Shown: one piece after another, positions 35,842 to 44,518 of the stretch
Position numbering within the stretch: the stretch's first letter is position 1
How the letters are laid out: the number at the start of each line of letters is the position of its first letter
Assembly: GCA_045866275.1 (NCBI GenBank)
Contig: BAAFRX010000001.1
Location: forward strand, 124,001 to 188,000
DNA length: 64,000 bases
Source of the DNA: Sideroxyarcus sp045866275
GTDB lineage: Bacteria; Pseudomonadota; Gammaproteobacteria; Burkholderiales; Gallionellaceae
Direction: 5' to 3'
Made by a program: the position numbers and the translations under genes
Notes under the pieces: model-generated
What the model was told of the DNA's origin: nothing
Databases searched by the model: none
Seen by the model: the letters and a program-made list of their open reading frames with translations, nothing else

Positions 35842-37323
35842 TCAGCCTGCGCGGTTAATCAGGTACTGCGTGAGCAGCGGCACGGGACGTCCGGTCGCAC
35901 CTTTTTCCTTGCCCGATTTCCAGGCAGTACCGGCGATGTCCAGATGCGCCCAGCGATAGTCTTTGGTGAAGCGCGCCAGGAAGCAGGCGGCGGTGATGGT
36001 GCCGCCCGCGCGGCCGCCGATGTTCTGCATGTCGGCAAAGTTGGAGTCCAGCAGCGGCTGATAGTCTTCCCACAGCGGCAGTTGCCAGGCCCGGTCGTGC
36101 GCTTGCCTGCTTGCCGCCAGAATTTCCCCGGCAAGCTTGTCGTCGTTGCTGAACAAGCCGCTGGCCACATGGCCCAGCGCGATCACGCAGGCGCCGGTCA
36201 AGGTGGCAATGTCGATGACCGCATCCGGTTTGAATTTTGCCGCGTAGGTCAGGGCGTCGCACAGGACGAGGCGCCCCTCCGCATCGGTATTGAGGATCTC
36301 GATCGTCTGACCGGACAGGCTGGTGACGATGTCGCCCGGTTTGGTGGCTGTGCCGGAGGGCAGGTTCTCGCTGCTCGGAATGATACCGACCACGTTCAGC
36401 TTTAATCCCATTTCCGCGACGGCCTGCAGGGTACCCAGTACGCTGGCCGCGCCGCACATGTCGTATTTCATCTCGTCCATCTCCGCGCCCGGTTTGAGCG
36501 AGATGCCGCCGCTGTCGAAGGTGATGCCCTTGCCGACCAGCACGACGGGTTTCTGCTTCTTGTCCGCGCCGGCGTATTCCAGAGTGATCAGCTTGGCGGG
36601 CTGTTCGCTGCCGCGCGTGACGGAGAGGAAGGCGCCCATGCCCAGCTTGCGCAGGTCCTTTTCTTCCAGCACGGTGACCTTGATCTTCTTGTGTGTTTTG
36701 CCCAGTGCCAGTGCTTGCGCCGCGAGGTAGGTCGGCGTGCAGATGTTGCCCGGCAGATTGCCGAGCGCCTTGGCGAGCGCCATGCCGCGCGCGGTGGCGG
36801 CGGTTTGCCCGATCACTTCCTGCAATTGTGCTGCGGGCTTGTCCAGAGTGGCGAAGGTGATCCGCTTCAGTTTCACCGCATCGGCCGGCTTGCTTTTCAG
36901 CCCGTCGGCGCGGAAAGCCTGCTCGGCGGCGATGAACACGGCTTGCCGCAGCAACCATGCCGCATCCTTGCCGAGATCGGCTTCGGCCAGATACAGCGCG
37001 GCGTCTTTGGCTGGCGTGGCAAGCAGTGTCTTGAACAGGGCTTGCAGAATCTCGACGCGGGATTTTTCGGTTTGCTCGCCGGTCTTGCCCAAGCCGATCA
37101 GCAGCACGCGTTCGGCGGCGATCCCCGGCAGCTTGTGCAGCAACAGTGTGGTCGCCGATTTTCCGCTCATGTCGCCCTGCGCGATGAGGTCGCTCAGCAG
37201 GTGATTGCAGGCACGGTCGAGGGTTTGCCCCGCGCGCGACAGCTTGCCGCCCTCGAACACGCCGACGGCGACACAGCCGCCCTTCAGTTTTTCCGGACTT
37301 CCTTGTTTTATGCTAAATTCCAC
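35842..37323 (-). CDS. pepA: Leucyl aminopeptidase (cytosol aminopeptidase)
   Basis: M17 aminopeptidase with two metal ions, 493 residues. The metal and catalytic residues are visible in GKGITFDSGGISLKPG near residue 265, MKYDMCGAASV near residue 285 and NTDAEGRLVLCDAL near residue 344, the M17 signature. It starts with GTG, preceded by a GAGGAG site (EFSIKQGSPEK follows). Some family members also bind DNA in site-specific recombination or pyrimidine control; nothing here argues for or against that. Divergent from lptF with a 37-bp gap. Confidence 0.95.
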   Translation of the reverse strand: MEFSIKQGSPEKLKGGCVAVGVFEGGKLSRAGQTLDRACNHLLSDLIAQGDMSGKSATTLLLHKLPGIAAERVLLIGLGKTGEQTEKSRVEILQALFKTLLATPAKDAALYLAEADLGKDAAWLLRQAVFIAAEQAFRADGLKSKPADAVKLKRITFATLDKPAAQLQEVIGQTAATARGMALAKALGNLPGNICTPTYLAAQALALGKTHKKIKVTVLEEKDLRKLGMGAFLSVTRGSEQPAKLITLEYAGADKKQKPVVLVGKGITFDSGGISLKPGAEMDEMKYDMCGAASVLGTLQAVAEMGLKLNVVGIIPSSENLPSGTATKPGDIVTSLSGQTIEILNTDAEGRLVLCDALTYAAKFKPDAVIDIATLTGACVIALGHVASGLFSNDDKLAGEILAASRQAHDRAWQLPLWEDYQPLLDSNFADMQNIGGRAGGTITAACFLARFTKDYRWAHLDIAGTAWKSGKEKGATGRPVPLLTQYLINRAG

Positions 37324-37360
37324 GCGCCACTCCTCAATTGTGATCTCTGAACCCGTCCAG

Positions 37361-38503
37361 ATGCCGGATTATCCGCAATCCCCGCCGCAAAAGTCAAAGT
37401 TGTCTTGCACGCCGCGGCTGCGCGGGATATTTTTTCGCTCGCTGATCCGCGAATTTGCCGCCACCGGTTTGCTGGTGTTCTTCATTCTGCTCGGCATCGT
37501 GGTGTTCACCCAGTTGATCCGTTTCCTCGGGGAATCGGTCAGCGGTTTGCTGGCCGTGGACGGCATTCTGGTGATGCTGGGCTTCAGCGCCATGAATTAT
37601 CTGCCCGTGCTGCTTTCGATCAGCCTGTTCCTTTCGATCCTGCTGACCTTGTCGCGTTGCTATCGCGATAGCGAGATGGTGGTGTGGTTCTCGTCCGGAA
37701 TCGGTCTGGTGCGCTGGACGCGCCCGGTGTTGGGATATGCCATTCCGGTCACGCTGCTGATCGCCTTCATGAGTCTGGTGTTGTCGCCCTGGGCATTGTC
37801 CAAGGCGGATGAGTACAAGCGCAGGCTGGACAGTCGCGACGATGTATCGCATGCCACGCCCGGCGCTTTCCGCGAATCGAAGCAGGCGGACCGCGTGTTT
37901 TTTCTGGAAGACGTGGACATCAACAGCAAGCGCGTCGGTAATATCTTCGTGCGCTCGGTGCAGAACGGCAAAGAGGGCACCATGGTGGCGAAGGAGGGAT
38001 ACCAGGAAACGGCGGAGAACGGCGACCGTTTTCTGGTGTTGCTGAACGGCGCGCGCTATGAGGGCGTTCCCGGCCAGGCGGATTTCAGGATCTCGCGCTT
38101 CGAGCGCTACGCGGTGCGCATCGAACCGGCCGAGCTGGGCAAGGAACAACCCAATATCAAAGCCCATACCACCCGCTATCTGTTGCAGCATCCGACCAGC
38201 CTGCACACGGCTGAGTTGCACTGGCGCATCGGCTTGCCGCTCAGCGCGCTCATCCTGGCGCTGCTCGCCATCCCGCTCAGCTATGTCAATCCGCGCGCAG
38301 GCCGCTCGCTGAATCTCATCACCGCAATGGTGATTTACATGTTCTACAACAACATGATCAGCGTGGCCAATTCCTGGGTGGCGCTCAAGAAAATCAGTCC
38401 GCTGTCCGGTTTGTGGGGCTTGCATCTGGCGATGGTGCTTGTCCTGCTCGTCCTGTTCCGCTACCGCTCCTCCGTTGCGCCATGGTGGAGGTTCGGGCGA
38501 TGA
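37361..38503 (+). CDS. lptF: LPS export ABC transporter permease LptF
   Basis: Inner-membrane permease that, with LptG and LptB, extracts lipopolysaccharide from the membrane; 380 residues from the ATG used here. Three hydrophobic segments precede and three follow a periplasmic beta-jellyroll domain (RVFFLEDVDINSKRVGNIF region). The family hallmark FFRSLIREFAATGLLVFFIL is near residue 25. The frame is open further upstream but would overlap pepA; the ATG at 37361 is a reasonable choice rather than a proven one. The stop overlaps the lptG start. Confidence 0.92.
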   Translation: MPDYPQSPPQKSKLSCTPRLRGIFFRSLIREFAATGLLVFFILLGIVVFTQLIRFLGESVSGLLAVDGILVMLGFSAMNYLPVLLSISLFLSILLTLSRCYRDSEMVVWFSSGIGLVRWTRPVLGYAIPVTLLIAFMSLVLSPWALSKADEYKRRLDSRDDVSHATPGAFRESKQADRVFFLEDVDINSKRVGNIFVRSVQNGKEGTMVAKEGYQETAENGDRFLVLLNGARYEGVPGQADFRISRFERYAVRIEPAELGKEQPNIKAHTTRYLLQHPTSLHTAELHWRIGLPLSALILALLAIPLSYVNPRAGRSLNLITAMVIYMFYNNMISVANSWVALKKISPLSGLWGLHLAMVLVLLVLFRYRSSVAPWWRFGR

Positions 38504-39576
38504 AACTGCTCGCCCGCTATCTCGCGCGCGAAATCTACTTCAGCGTCGGCCTGGTGTTTGCCGCATTGCTGATGCTGTTCGCCCTGCTTGACCTGATCAA
38601 TCAGCTCAACGTGATGGGGCGCGGTGATTACCGGCTGGGCTATATTCTGTTGTTCGTGCTGCTGACGCTGCCGGGGCATATCTACGAGCTGTTCCCGGTC
38701 GCCGTGCTGATCGGGGCGATCTTCGCCCTGGTGCAGATGGCCACGAGTTCGGAGTTGACGGTTTATCGCGCGTCCGGCGTGTCGTTGCGGCAGATGATCC
38801 TGACCTTGTTGCGGATTGGCGCTCCGTTGCTGGTGCTCTGCTTCATTTTTGGCGAATTCATCGCGCCGCCGAGCGAGAAGCTGGCACAGCAGATCAAGCT
38901 CAAGGCGCAGAACGCGCAGGTCAACATCAAGGAATTTCGATCCGGCGTGTGGGTGAAAGACGAGGGCAGTTTCGTCAATGTCAGAAATGTGTTGCCCGAC
39001 ACCTCGCTGCTCAACTTGAGCATTTACCAGTTTGACCAAAGCTATCAACTGCGCAGCATCACCGCCGCCGGACGGGCTTCCTATCAAAGCGAGGGCCTGT
39101 GGCAACTGGAGGATGTCCGGCGGACGTTGTTCGCGGAGCAGGGCACGAGCGTCGAGGCGCTCCCTGTCGCGGCGTGGCATACCGCGCTAAGTCCGGCCAT
39201 CCTGAATGTGCTGTTGGTGGTTCCGGAGCAGATGTCGGCGTGGAATCTGTTTCAGTACACCCGCCACCTGGCTGACAACAAGCAGAAGACCGTGCGCTAC
39301 GACATCGCGTTGTGGAACAAGCTGATCTATCCCTTTGCGGTGCTGATCATGCTTTTGCTGGCACTGCCGTTTTCGTCCTATCAGCGGCGCGAGGGCGGGA
39401 TCGGTGGCAAGATCTTCGTCGGGGTCGTGCTGGGCCTGGGCTTCCACTTCGCCGGCCGGCTGTTTGCCAATCTGGGGGCGCTGAACGAATGGCCGGCCAT
39501 CTTCAGCGCCACCGCCATGAGCTGGGTTTTTCTCGGTTTGGCCCTGACCATGCTGTGGCGTTCAGAGAGACGATGA
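38500..39576 (+). CDS. lptG: LPS export ABC transporter permease LptG
   Basis: Partner permease of LptF, 358 residues, with the same plan of three membrane segments, a periplasmic domain and three more membrane segments. The family start KLLARYLAREIYFSVGLVFA is clear. The ATG overlaps the lptF stop (ATGA) and follows GGAGG. It ends 9 bp before element A copy 3, which separates it from the convergent DUF3106 gene. Confidence 0.94.
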   Translation: MKLLARYLAREIYFSVGLVFAALLMLFALLDLINQLNVMGRGDYRLGYILLFVLLTLPGHIYELFPVAVLIGAIFALVQMATSSELTVYRASGVSLRQMILTLLRIGAPLLVLCFIFGEFIAPPSEKLAQQIKLKAQNAQVNIKEFRSGVWVKDEGSFVNVRNVLPDTSLLNLSIYQFDQSYQLRSITAAGRASYQSEGLWQLEDVRRTLFAEQGTSVEALPVAAWHTALSPAILNVLLVVPEQMSAWNLFQYTRHLADNKQKTVRYDIALWNKLIYPFAVLIMLLLALPFSSYQRREGGIGGKIFVGVVLGLGFHFAGRLFANLGALNEWPAIFSATAMSWVFLGLALTMLWRSERR

Positions 39577-39585
39577 GCGCCGCCC

Positions 39586-39729
39586 CTAGTGTAATGTTGC
39601 ACGCTATCTGGAACTTATGCCAAGGTGCGGGAAGCCCTTGTGGGTCGGGTTTTAACCCGACATGTCGGACTGAAGTCCGACCCACAAAGGTTCGCAATAA
39701 GTATCGTTAAGAGTGCAGCACGACACTAG
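39586..39729 (-). mobile_element. MITE-like element A, copy 3 (144 bp, inverted)
   Basis: Same 144-bp length as the other two copies but in the opposite orientation. It has the same outer stem, both core hairpins and terminal inverted repeats (TGTAATGTTGCACGCT at left, and a degenerate AGTGCAGCACGACA at right). The right CTAG contains the TAG stop codon of the minus-strand DUF3106 gene. It fills the gap between two convergent genes. Confidence 0.88.
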
Positions 39730-40100
39730 CGATTTCCGGTCTTTCCTTCCTGTTCGCGCACCATCTGTTTGACGGCCTCCCGCTTTTCGGCGGGTACCTT
39801 GCTGAACGCGGTGAACTTTTCGCGCGCCCGATGGCGTTGCTCCGGCGTCAGTGTTGCCCAGGTCGAAATCTGCTCACGCAGGCGCTGCTGCTTGTCAGGC
39901 GGCAATTGCGGATACGCCCTGGCGATGCCGGCAAAGCTTTTCTGCTCGCTTTTTTCCAGGCCTGCCCAGCTGTGGGCCAGCGGGGCCAGCAGGCGTTGTT
40001 GCGCCGGCGTCAGATCGCTCCAATCCTCGGCGTGGACGGTCGCGGGCGGCAACAGGAGCGCCGTCAGCAACAAGCAGTAAAGCGGTATGCAGCTGCGCAT
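39726..40100 (-). CDS. DUF3106 family periplasmic protein
   Basis: Secreted protein of 124 residues with a signal peptide (MRSCIPLYCLLLTALLLPPA ... AEDW). The mature part is helical with four spaced LT/LP-x2-Q/K-type segments: LTPAQQRLL, LPPDKQQRL, LTPEQRHRA and VPAEKREAV. This pattern recalls Spy/CpxP/CnrX-like periplasmic sensors, which is inference. It is the last gene of a sigma factor-DUF3619-DUF3106 unit, 8 bp after DUF3619. The start was chosen at the ATG that opens the signal peptide. Its TAG stop lies in the CTAG boundary of element A copy 3. Confidence 0.82.
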   Translation of the reverse strand: MRSCIPLYCLLLTALLLPPATVHAEDWSDLTPAQQRLLAPLAHSWAGLEKSEQKSFAGIARAYPQLPPDKQQRLREQISTWATLTPEQRHRAREKFTAFSKVPAEKREAVKQMVREQEGKTGNR

Positions 40101-40108
40101 CACCGTCC

Positions 40109-40450
40109 TCAATCGACGTACATGCTCACGGGCAATTCGTCGGTCAGAATGGCCAAGTCCAGCTCGGTATGGTCGTGCGGGGCCGGGGTGCCCCACTGGA
40201 AAAATGCGACGACAAGCAGGGTGAACAGCCCCAGCAGTGCCAGGTTCCATCCGGATGGATGCCGCTGCATCGGCGCCGATAGTGCCGGCACCAGTTGATG
40301 CAGGCGTACCTGGAACCGGCTCCGTTGTCTCTGCTGTTGCAGGGCTGCGTGCCGCGCGGCCGAGAGGCGGGTTGCGACGTGCGGAGGTAGTTGCTCAGCC
40401 GCATTGTCAAGCAGGGCGGTCAGCGCCTTGCGATCTAGTTTGCTGCCCAT
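40109..40450 (-). CDS. DUF3619 family single-pass membrane protein
   Basis: Protein of 113 residues with a basic cytosolic first part (about 66 residues, Gln/Arg-rich), one membrane segment (WNLALLGLFTLLVVAFFQWG) and a short acidic end. This is the layout of a small anti-sigma factor, and it is encoded directly after a sigma factor gene whose end it overlaps. The family has no established function known to me, so an anti-sigma role is inference. Confidence 0.8.
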   Translation of the reverse strand: MGSKLDRKALTALLDNAAEQLPPHVATRLSAARHAALQQQRQRSRFQVRLHQLVPALSAPMQRHPSGWNLALLGLFTLLVVAFFQWGTPAPHDHTELDLAILTDELPVSMYVD

Positions 40451-41016
40451 GTCAAATCTACCCCCTTTTTTTGCAGGATGCGCGCCAGCGTCGTGGTCGC
40501 GCGCGAACAGTGTGTTTTGACGCTGCCTTCCGAACAGCCCATCGCGGCTGCCGTTTCTGCTGTATCAAGTCCTTCCCAGTAACGCAGCAGAAAGGCTTCG
40601 CGTTGACGCGCCGGCAATTTCCGCAACGCGGCCTCAACGATGCCGAGCAGTTGCTGATTCTCCGCCGCGGCGTGCGGCGTGGCCGGCTGGCTGGCATTCT
40701 CCCCGTCTTCCAGGACATCCAGCAGGTCCATTTCATCTTCATCCTGCGCTGAAGTAAAGGATGAAAACAGGCTGAAACGGGCATTGCGCACTTTCTGCCG
40801 CCGGAAATGGTCGCGGAGGGTGTTCTGCAGGATGCGCTGAAACAGCATGGGGAATTCCGTTGCCGGCCGGTCGCCATAACGCTCCGCCAGTTTGAGCATG
40901 GCTTCCTGCACGATGTCCAGTGCCGCCTGATCATCGCGCACGGCATATACCGCATGCTTGAAGGCGCGGCGCTCGACGCTGGCGAGGAAGTCGGAAAGCT
41001 GGGTTGCGGTGGACAA
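40435..41016 (-). CDS. RNA polymerase sigma factor, ECF-like
   Basis: Sigma-70 family protein of 193 residues from the TTG start chosen here. Region 2 is visible in RRAFKHAVYAVRDDQAALDI and MLFQRILQNTLRDHFRRQ. Region 4, with its helix-turn-helix, is LPARQREAFLLRYWEGLDTA followed by MGCSEGSVKTHCSRA. An acidic linker joins them. The start is uncertain: a further in-frame TTG lies at 41110-41112, but the one at 41016 places the protein at the usual family N-terminus (LSDFLASVERRAF). It overlaps the DUF3619 gene, suggesting a regulated sigma/anti-sigma unit. Confidence 0.85.
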   Translation of the reverse strand: MSTATQLSDFLASVERRAFKHAVYAVRDDQAALDIVQEAMLKLAERYGDRPATEFPMLFQRILQNTLRDHFRRQKVRNARFSLFSSFTSAQDEDEMDLLDVLEDGENASQPATPHAAAENQQLLGIVEAALRKLPARQREAFLLRYWEGLDTAETAAAMGCSEGSVKTHCSRATTTLARILQKKGVDLTWAAN

Positions 41017-41104
41017 GGATGGCGCGGCCGTGGCTTGGGTGCGCCGATCATAGCAAATTCCTGTTGCAGCAAGGGTTTTCAGCCCGCCCGGAATGCCCGC
41101 GGGG

Positions 41105-41133
41105 TTGACCAAAATGCCGCCAGCCTTTATCGT
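41105..41133 (+). promoter_or_regulatory. Probable sigma-70 promoter of ilvB-ilvH-ilvC
   Basis: TTGACC (five of six -35 positions) and TATCGT (four of six -10 positions) are separated by 17 bp, about 40 bp before the ilvB start. No leader peptide or attenuator was recognised in the short leader. Confidence 0.5.
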
Positions 41134-41172
41134 GCACGACCTTTAACGACGCAATCTACAGGTAGTTGTCCC

Positions 41173-42879
41173 ATGGAACTGACCGGTGCTGAAATAACCG
41201 TCCGCTGTTTGCAGGAAGAAGGAGTCGAATACGTCTTCGGCTATCCCGGCGGCGCGGTGTTGTTCATCTATGACGAGCTGTTCAAGCAGGAACAGGTCAA
41301 ACATATTCTGGTGCGGCACGAGCAGGCTGCCGTGCATGCGGCTGACGGTTATGCGCGTTCCACCGACAAGGTCGGTGTGGCGCTGGTCACTTCCGGCCCC
41401 GGCCTGACCAACGCGGTGACCGGGATTGCCACCGCCTACATGGACTCCATTCCGCTGGTCGTGATCAGCGGCCAGGTGCCGACGGGGTTCATCGGCGAAG
41501 ATGCCTTTCAGGAAGTGGACGCGGTCGGCATCACGCGCCCCTGCGTCAAGCACAACTTCCTGGTGAAGGATGCGAAGGACATCGCCCTCACCCTGAAGAA
41601 GGCGTTCTATCTGGCCAGGACGGGACGCCCCGGCCCGGTGCTGGTGGATATTCCCAAGGACGTGTCGAACCAGAAAGCCGCTTACGAGTACCCGGCCTCG
41701 GTCAGTATCCGCTCCTACAATCCGGCCACCCGGGGCGATCCTGCATTGATCAAGCAGACGGTGCAACTGTTGCTCGCGGCCAGGCATCCTGTCGTGTACA
41801 GCGGCGGCGGGGTGGTCTTGTCCGATGCCGCCAAGCAATTGACCGAACTGGTGCGGCTGCTGGATTTTCCGGTTACCAGCACGCTGATGGGACTGGGCGG
41901 TTACCCGTCCCCGGACAAGAACTTCCTGGGCATGCTCGGCATGCACGGCACGCTGGAAGCCAACATGGCGATGCAGCATTGCGATGTGCTGCTGGCGATC
42001 GGCGCGCGTTTCGACGACCGCGTGATCGGCAATGTGGCGCATTTCGCCGAAGTGCCGCGCAAGATCATCCATATCGACATCGACCCCGCCTCCATTTCCA
42101 AGCGGGTGAAGGTGGATGTGCCCCTGGTCGGTGATGTGCGGCACGTGCTCGACGACATGCTGGCCCTGTTGCGCGCCAGCAAGCAGAAACCCGATGCCGC
42201 CGCGCTCGGGGACTGGTGGCGGCAGATCGATGAATGGCGCGCGCGCAAATCGCTGACCTATCGCAACTCCACCGAAGTCATCAAGCCGCAGTATGTGATC
42301 GAACAGTTGTACGAGGTCACGCACGGCGACGCGTTCATCACGTCCGACGTCGGCCAGCACCAGATGTGGGCGGCCCAGTATTACAAGTTCAACCAGCCGC
42401 GGCGCTGGATCAATTCCGGCGGCCTCGGCACCATGGGCTTCGGTTTGCCGGCGGCGATGGGCGTGCAACTGGCGCATCCGGGGGCGGCCGTGGCCTGCAT
42501 CACCGGCGAGGGCAGCATCCAGATGAACATCCAGGAATTGTCCACCTGCAAACAGTTCCATCTGCCGCTCAAGATCGTCCTGCTCAACAACGGCTATCTC
42601 GGCATGGTGCGCCAGTGGCAGGAGTTCTTCCACGGCAACCGCTATTCGGAATCGTACATGGATGCGCTGCCCGATTTCGTCAGGCTGGCCGAGGCCTATG
42701 GCCATGTCGGGGTGCGCATCGACAAGCCGGCCGACGTGGCAGCCGGGCTGCGCGAGGCGTTCGCGCGCAAGGACGAGCTGGTCTTCCTCGACATCCACAC
42801 CGATCCCACCGAGAACGTGTTTCCCATGGTGCCCGGCGGCAAGGGACTCTCTGAAATCATCATGGCGGAGGATCTGTAA
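41173..42879 (+). CDS. ilvB: Acetolactate synthase, large catalytic subunit
   Basis: Thiamine-diphosphate enzyme making acetolactate or acetohydroxybutyrate for valine, leucine and isoleucine; 568 residues. The catalytic Glu is in LVRHEQAAVHAADGYAR near residue 50. The thiamine-binding motif starts at GEGSIQMNIQEL near residue 447, with LNNGYLGMVRQWQEFF following. The FAD-related middle region (GGGVVLSDAAKQL, LMGLGGYP) is normal. The frame is open far upstream, but the ATG at 41173 gives the family N-terminus (MELTGAEITVRCLQEEG). It overlaps ilvH by one base. Confidence 0.96.
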   Translation: MELTGAEITVRCLQEEGVEYVFGYPGGAVLFIYDELFKQEQVKHILVRHEQAAVHAADGYARSTDKVGVALVTSGPGLTNAVTGIATAYMDSIPLVVISGQVPTGFIGEDAFQEVDAVGITRPCVKHNFLVKDAKDIALTLKKAFYLARTGRPGPVLVDIPKDVSNQKAAYEYPASVSIRSYNPATRGDPALIKQTVQLLLAARHPVVYSGGGVVLSDAAKQLTELVRLLDFPVTSTLMGLGGYPSPDKNFLGMLGMHGTLEANMAMQHCDVLLAIGARFDDRVIGNVAHFAEVPRKIIHIDIDPASISKRVKVDVPLVGDVRHVLDDMLALLRASKQKPDAAALGDWWRQIDEWRARKSLTYRNSTEVIKPQYVIEQLYEVTHGDAFITSDVGQHQMWAAQYYKFNQPRRWINSGGLGTMGFGLPAAMGVQLAHPGAAVACITGEGSIQMNIQELSTCKQFHLPLKIVLLNNGYLGMVRQWQEFFHGNRYSESYMDALPDFVRLAEAYGHVGVRIDKPADVAAGLREAFARKDELVFLDIHTDPTENVFPMVPGGKGLSEIIMAEDL

Positions 42880-43370
42880 TGCGGCACATCATCTCCCTGT
42901 TGATGCAGAACGAAGCCGGTGCGCTGTCGCGCGTATCCGGCCTGTTCTCGGCGCGCGGCTACAACATCGAATCGCTGACGGTCGCGCCGACCGAGGATGA
43001 AACCCTGTCGCGCATGACCATCGTCACGCGCGGCTCCGATGCGGTGATCGAGCAGATCAACAAGCAGCTCAACAAGCTGGTGGACGTGGTGGCGGTGATG
43101 GACCTGACCGACGGCGACCACATCGAACGCGAGCTGATGCTGGTCAAGGTGCGCGCCGAAGGTGCCGATCGCGAAGAGCTCAAGCGCATGACCGACATCT
43201 TCCGCGGCCGCATCATCGATGTGACCGACAAGACCTATACCATCGAACTGACCGGCGCCGGCCACAAGCTGGACCATTTCCTGCAGGCGATCGAGCACCG
43301 GCTGATTCTGGAGACGGTTCGCACCGGCGCATCGGGCATCGGCCGCGGCGAACGCATCCTGAAACTGTAA
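42879..43370 (+). CDS. ilvH: Acetolactate synthase, small regulatory subunit
   Basis: Regulatory subunit that gives the enzyme valine sensitivity and full activity; 163 residues. The N-terminal ACT domain is clear (LLMQNEAGALSRVSGLFSAR, residues 6-25, then YNIESLTVAPTED). The C-terminal domain includes RGRIIDVTDKTYTIELTG. The ATG shares a base with the ilvB stop (TAATG), showing translational coupling. Confidence 0.96.
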   Translation: MRHIISLLMQNEAGALSRVSGLFSARGYNIESLTVAPTEDETLSRMTIVTRGSDAVIEQINKQLNKLVDVVAVMDLTDGDHIERELMLVKVRAEGADREELKRMTDIFRGRIIDVTDKTYTIELTGAGHKLDHFLQAIEHRLILETVRTGASGIGRGERILKL

Positions 43371-43406
43371 TTTTCCCCTTAACCGAATTTATTCAACGAG
43401 GCCAAC

Positions 43407-44423
43407 ATGAAAGTTTATTACGACAAAGACGCAGACCTGTCCCTGATCAAGGGCAAACACGTGACCATCATCGGCTACGGCTCGCAAGGCCACGCCCATG
43501 CGCAGAACCTGCGCGACTCCGGGGTCAACGTGACGGTCGGCCTGCGCAAGAGCGGCGCCTCCTGGAAGAAGGCGGAAGCCGCCGGGATCAAGGTTGCCGA
43601 AGTGGCCGATGCGGTGAAAAACGCCGACGTGGTGATGATGCTGTTGCCCGATGAAAATATTCCTGATGTCTATAACAAAGAAGTTGCGCCGCATATCAAG
43701 GCGGGTGCCGCGCTGGCTTTTGCCCACGGCTTCAACGTGCACTACAACCAGGTGGTGCCGCGCAACGATGTGGATGTCATCATGATCGCGCCGAAGGGGC
43801 CGGGACACACCGTGCGTTCCGAATATCTCAAGGGCGGCGGCGTGCCGAGCCTGATCGCCGTCCACCAGGACAAGAGCGGCAAGGCGAAAGACATCGCCCT
43901 GTCCTACGCGGCGGCGAATGGCGGCACCAAGGGCGGCGTGATCGAAACCAACTTCCGCGAAGAGACCGAGACCGATCTGTTCGGCGAGCAGGCCGTGCTG
44001 TGCGGCGGCGCGGTGGAACTGATCAAGGCCGGGTTCGAGACGCTGGTGGAAGCCGGGTATGCGCCGGAAATGGCTTATTTCGAATGTCTGCACGAAATGA
44101 AGCTGATCGTGGACCTGATCTACGAGGGCGGCATCGCCAACATGAACTACTCGATCTCCAACAATGCGGAGTATGGCGAGTACGTGACCGGCCCGCGCGT
44201 GATCGCCGACCAGTCCCGCGCCGCGATGAAGGAATGCCTGAAGAACATCCAGAACGGCTCCTATGCCAAGCAGTTCATCCTGGAAGGCCGCACCAATTAT
44301 CCGGAAATGACGGCGCGCCGTCGCCTGAATGCGGAACATCCGATCGAGCAAGTCGGCGGCCAGTTGCGTTCCATGATGCCGTGGATCAGCAAGAACAAGC
44401 TGGTCGATCAATCCAAGAACTAA
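43407..44423 (+). CDS. ilvC: Ketol-acid reductoisomerase
   Basis: NADPH-dependent enzyme that isomerises and reduces acetolactate in branched-chain amino acid synthesis; 338 residues, the class I length. The Rossmann motif is GYGSQGHAHAQNLRDSG near residue 25. The metal and substrate residues lie in ETNFREETETDLFGEQ near residue 180 and in the knotted C-terminal helices (FECLHEMKLIVDLIYEGG). The ATG follows a GAGG site, 36 bp after ilvH. Complete and unremarkable. Confidence 0.97.
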   Translation: MKVYYDKDADLSLIKGKHVTIIGYGSQGHAHAQNLRDSGVNVTVGLRKSGASWKKAEAAGIKVAEVADAVKNADVVMMLLPDENIPDVYNKEVAPHIKAGAALAFAHGFNVHYNQVVPRNDVDVIMIAPKGPGHTVRSEYLKGGGVPSLIAVHQDKSGKAKDIALSYAAANGGTKGGVIETNFREETETDLFGEQAVLCGGAVELIKAGFETLVEAGYAPEMAYFECLHEMKLIVDLIYEGGIANMNYSISNNAEYGEYVTGPRVIADQSRAAMKECLKNIQNGSYAKQFILEGRTNYPEMTARRRLNAEHPIEQVGGQLRSMMPWISKNKLVDQSKN

Positions 44424-44426
44424 AAA

Positions 44427-44515
44427 ACGGGAAGGGGGAAGGGTGAAGAGGGAAGGGTAAAACCTTTGCGCTCGGAACGCTTTCCCCTTCTCTCTTTCCA
44501 CTTTCACCTTCTCGC
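44427..44515. repeat. Purine/pyrimidine inverted repeat between ilvC and psd
   Basis: A purine-rich left arm (GGGAAGGGTGAAGAGGGAAG type) and a pyrimidine-rich right arm (CCCCTTCTCTCTTTCCACTT) form an imperfect long hairpin. It may serve as a terminator or mRNA-stabilising structure after ilvC, although no typical U-run follows. Confidence 0.45.
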
Positions 44516-44518
44516 CAA

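Noticed and set aside
37205..37360. Longer upstream start for lptF
   Set aside because: It would overlap pepA and add residues unlike the family; the ATG at 37361 or a slightly later codon is more reasonable.
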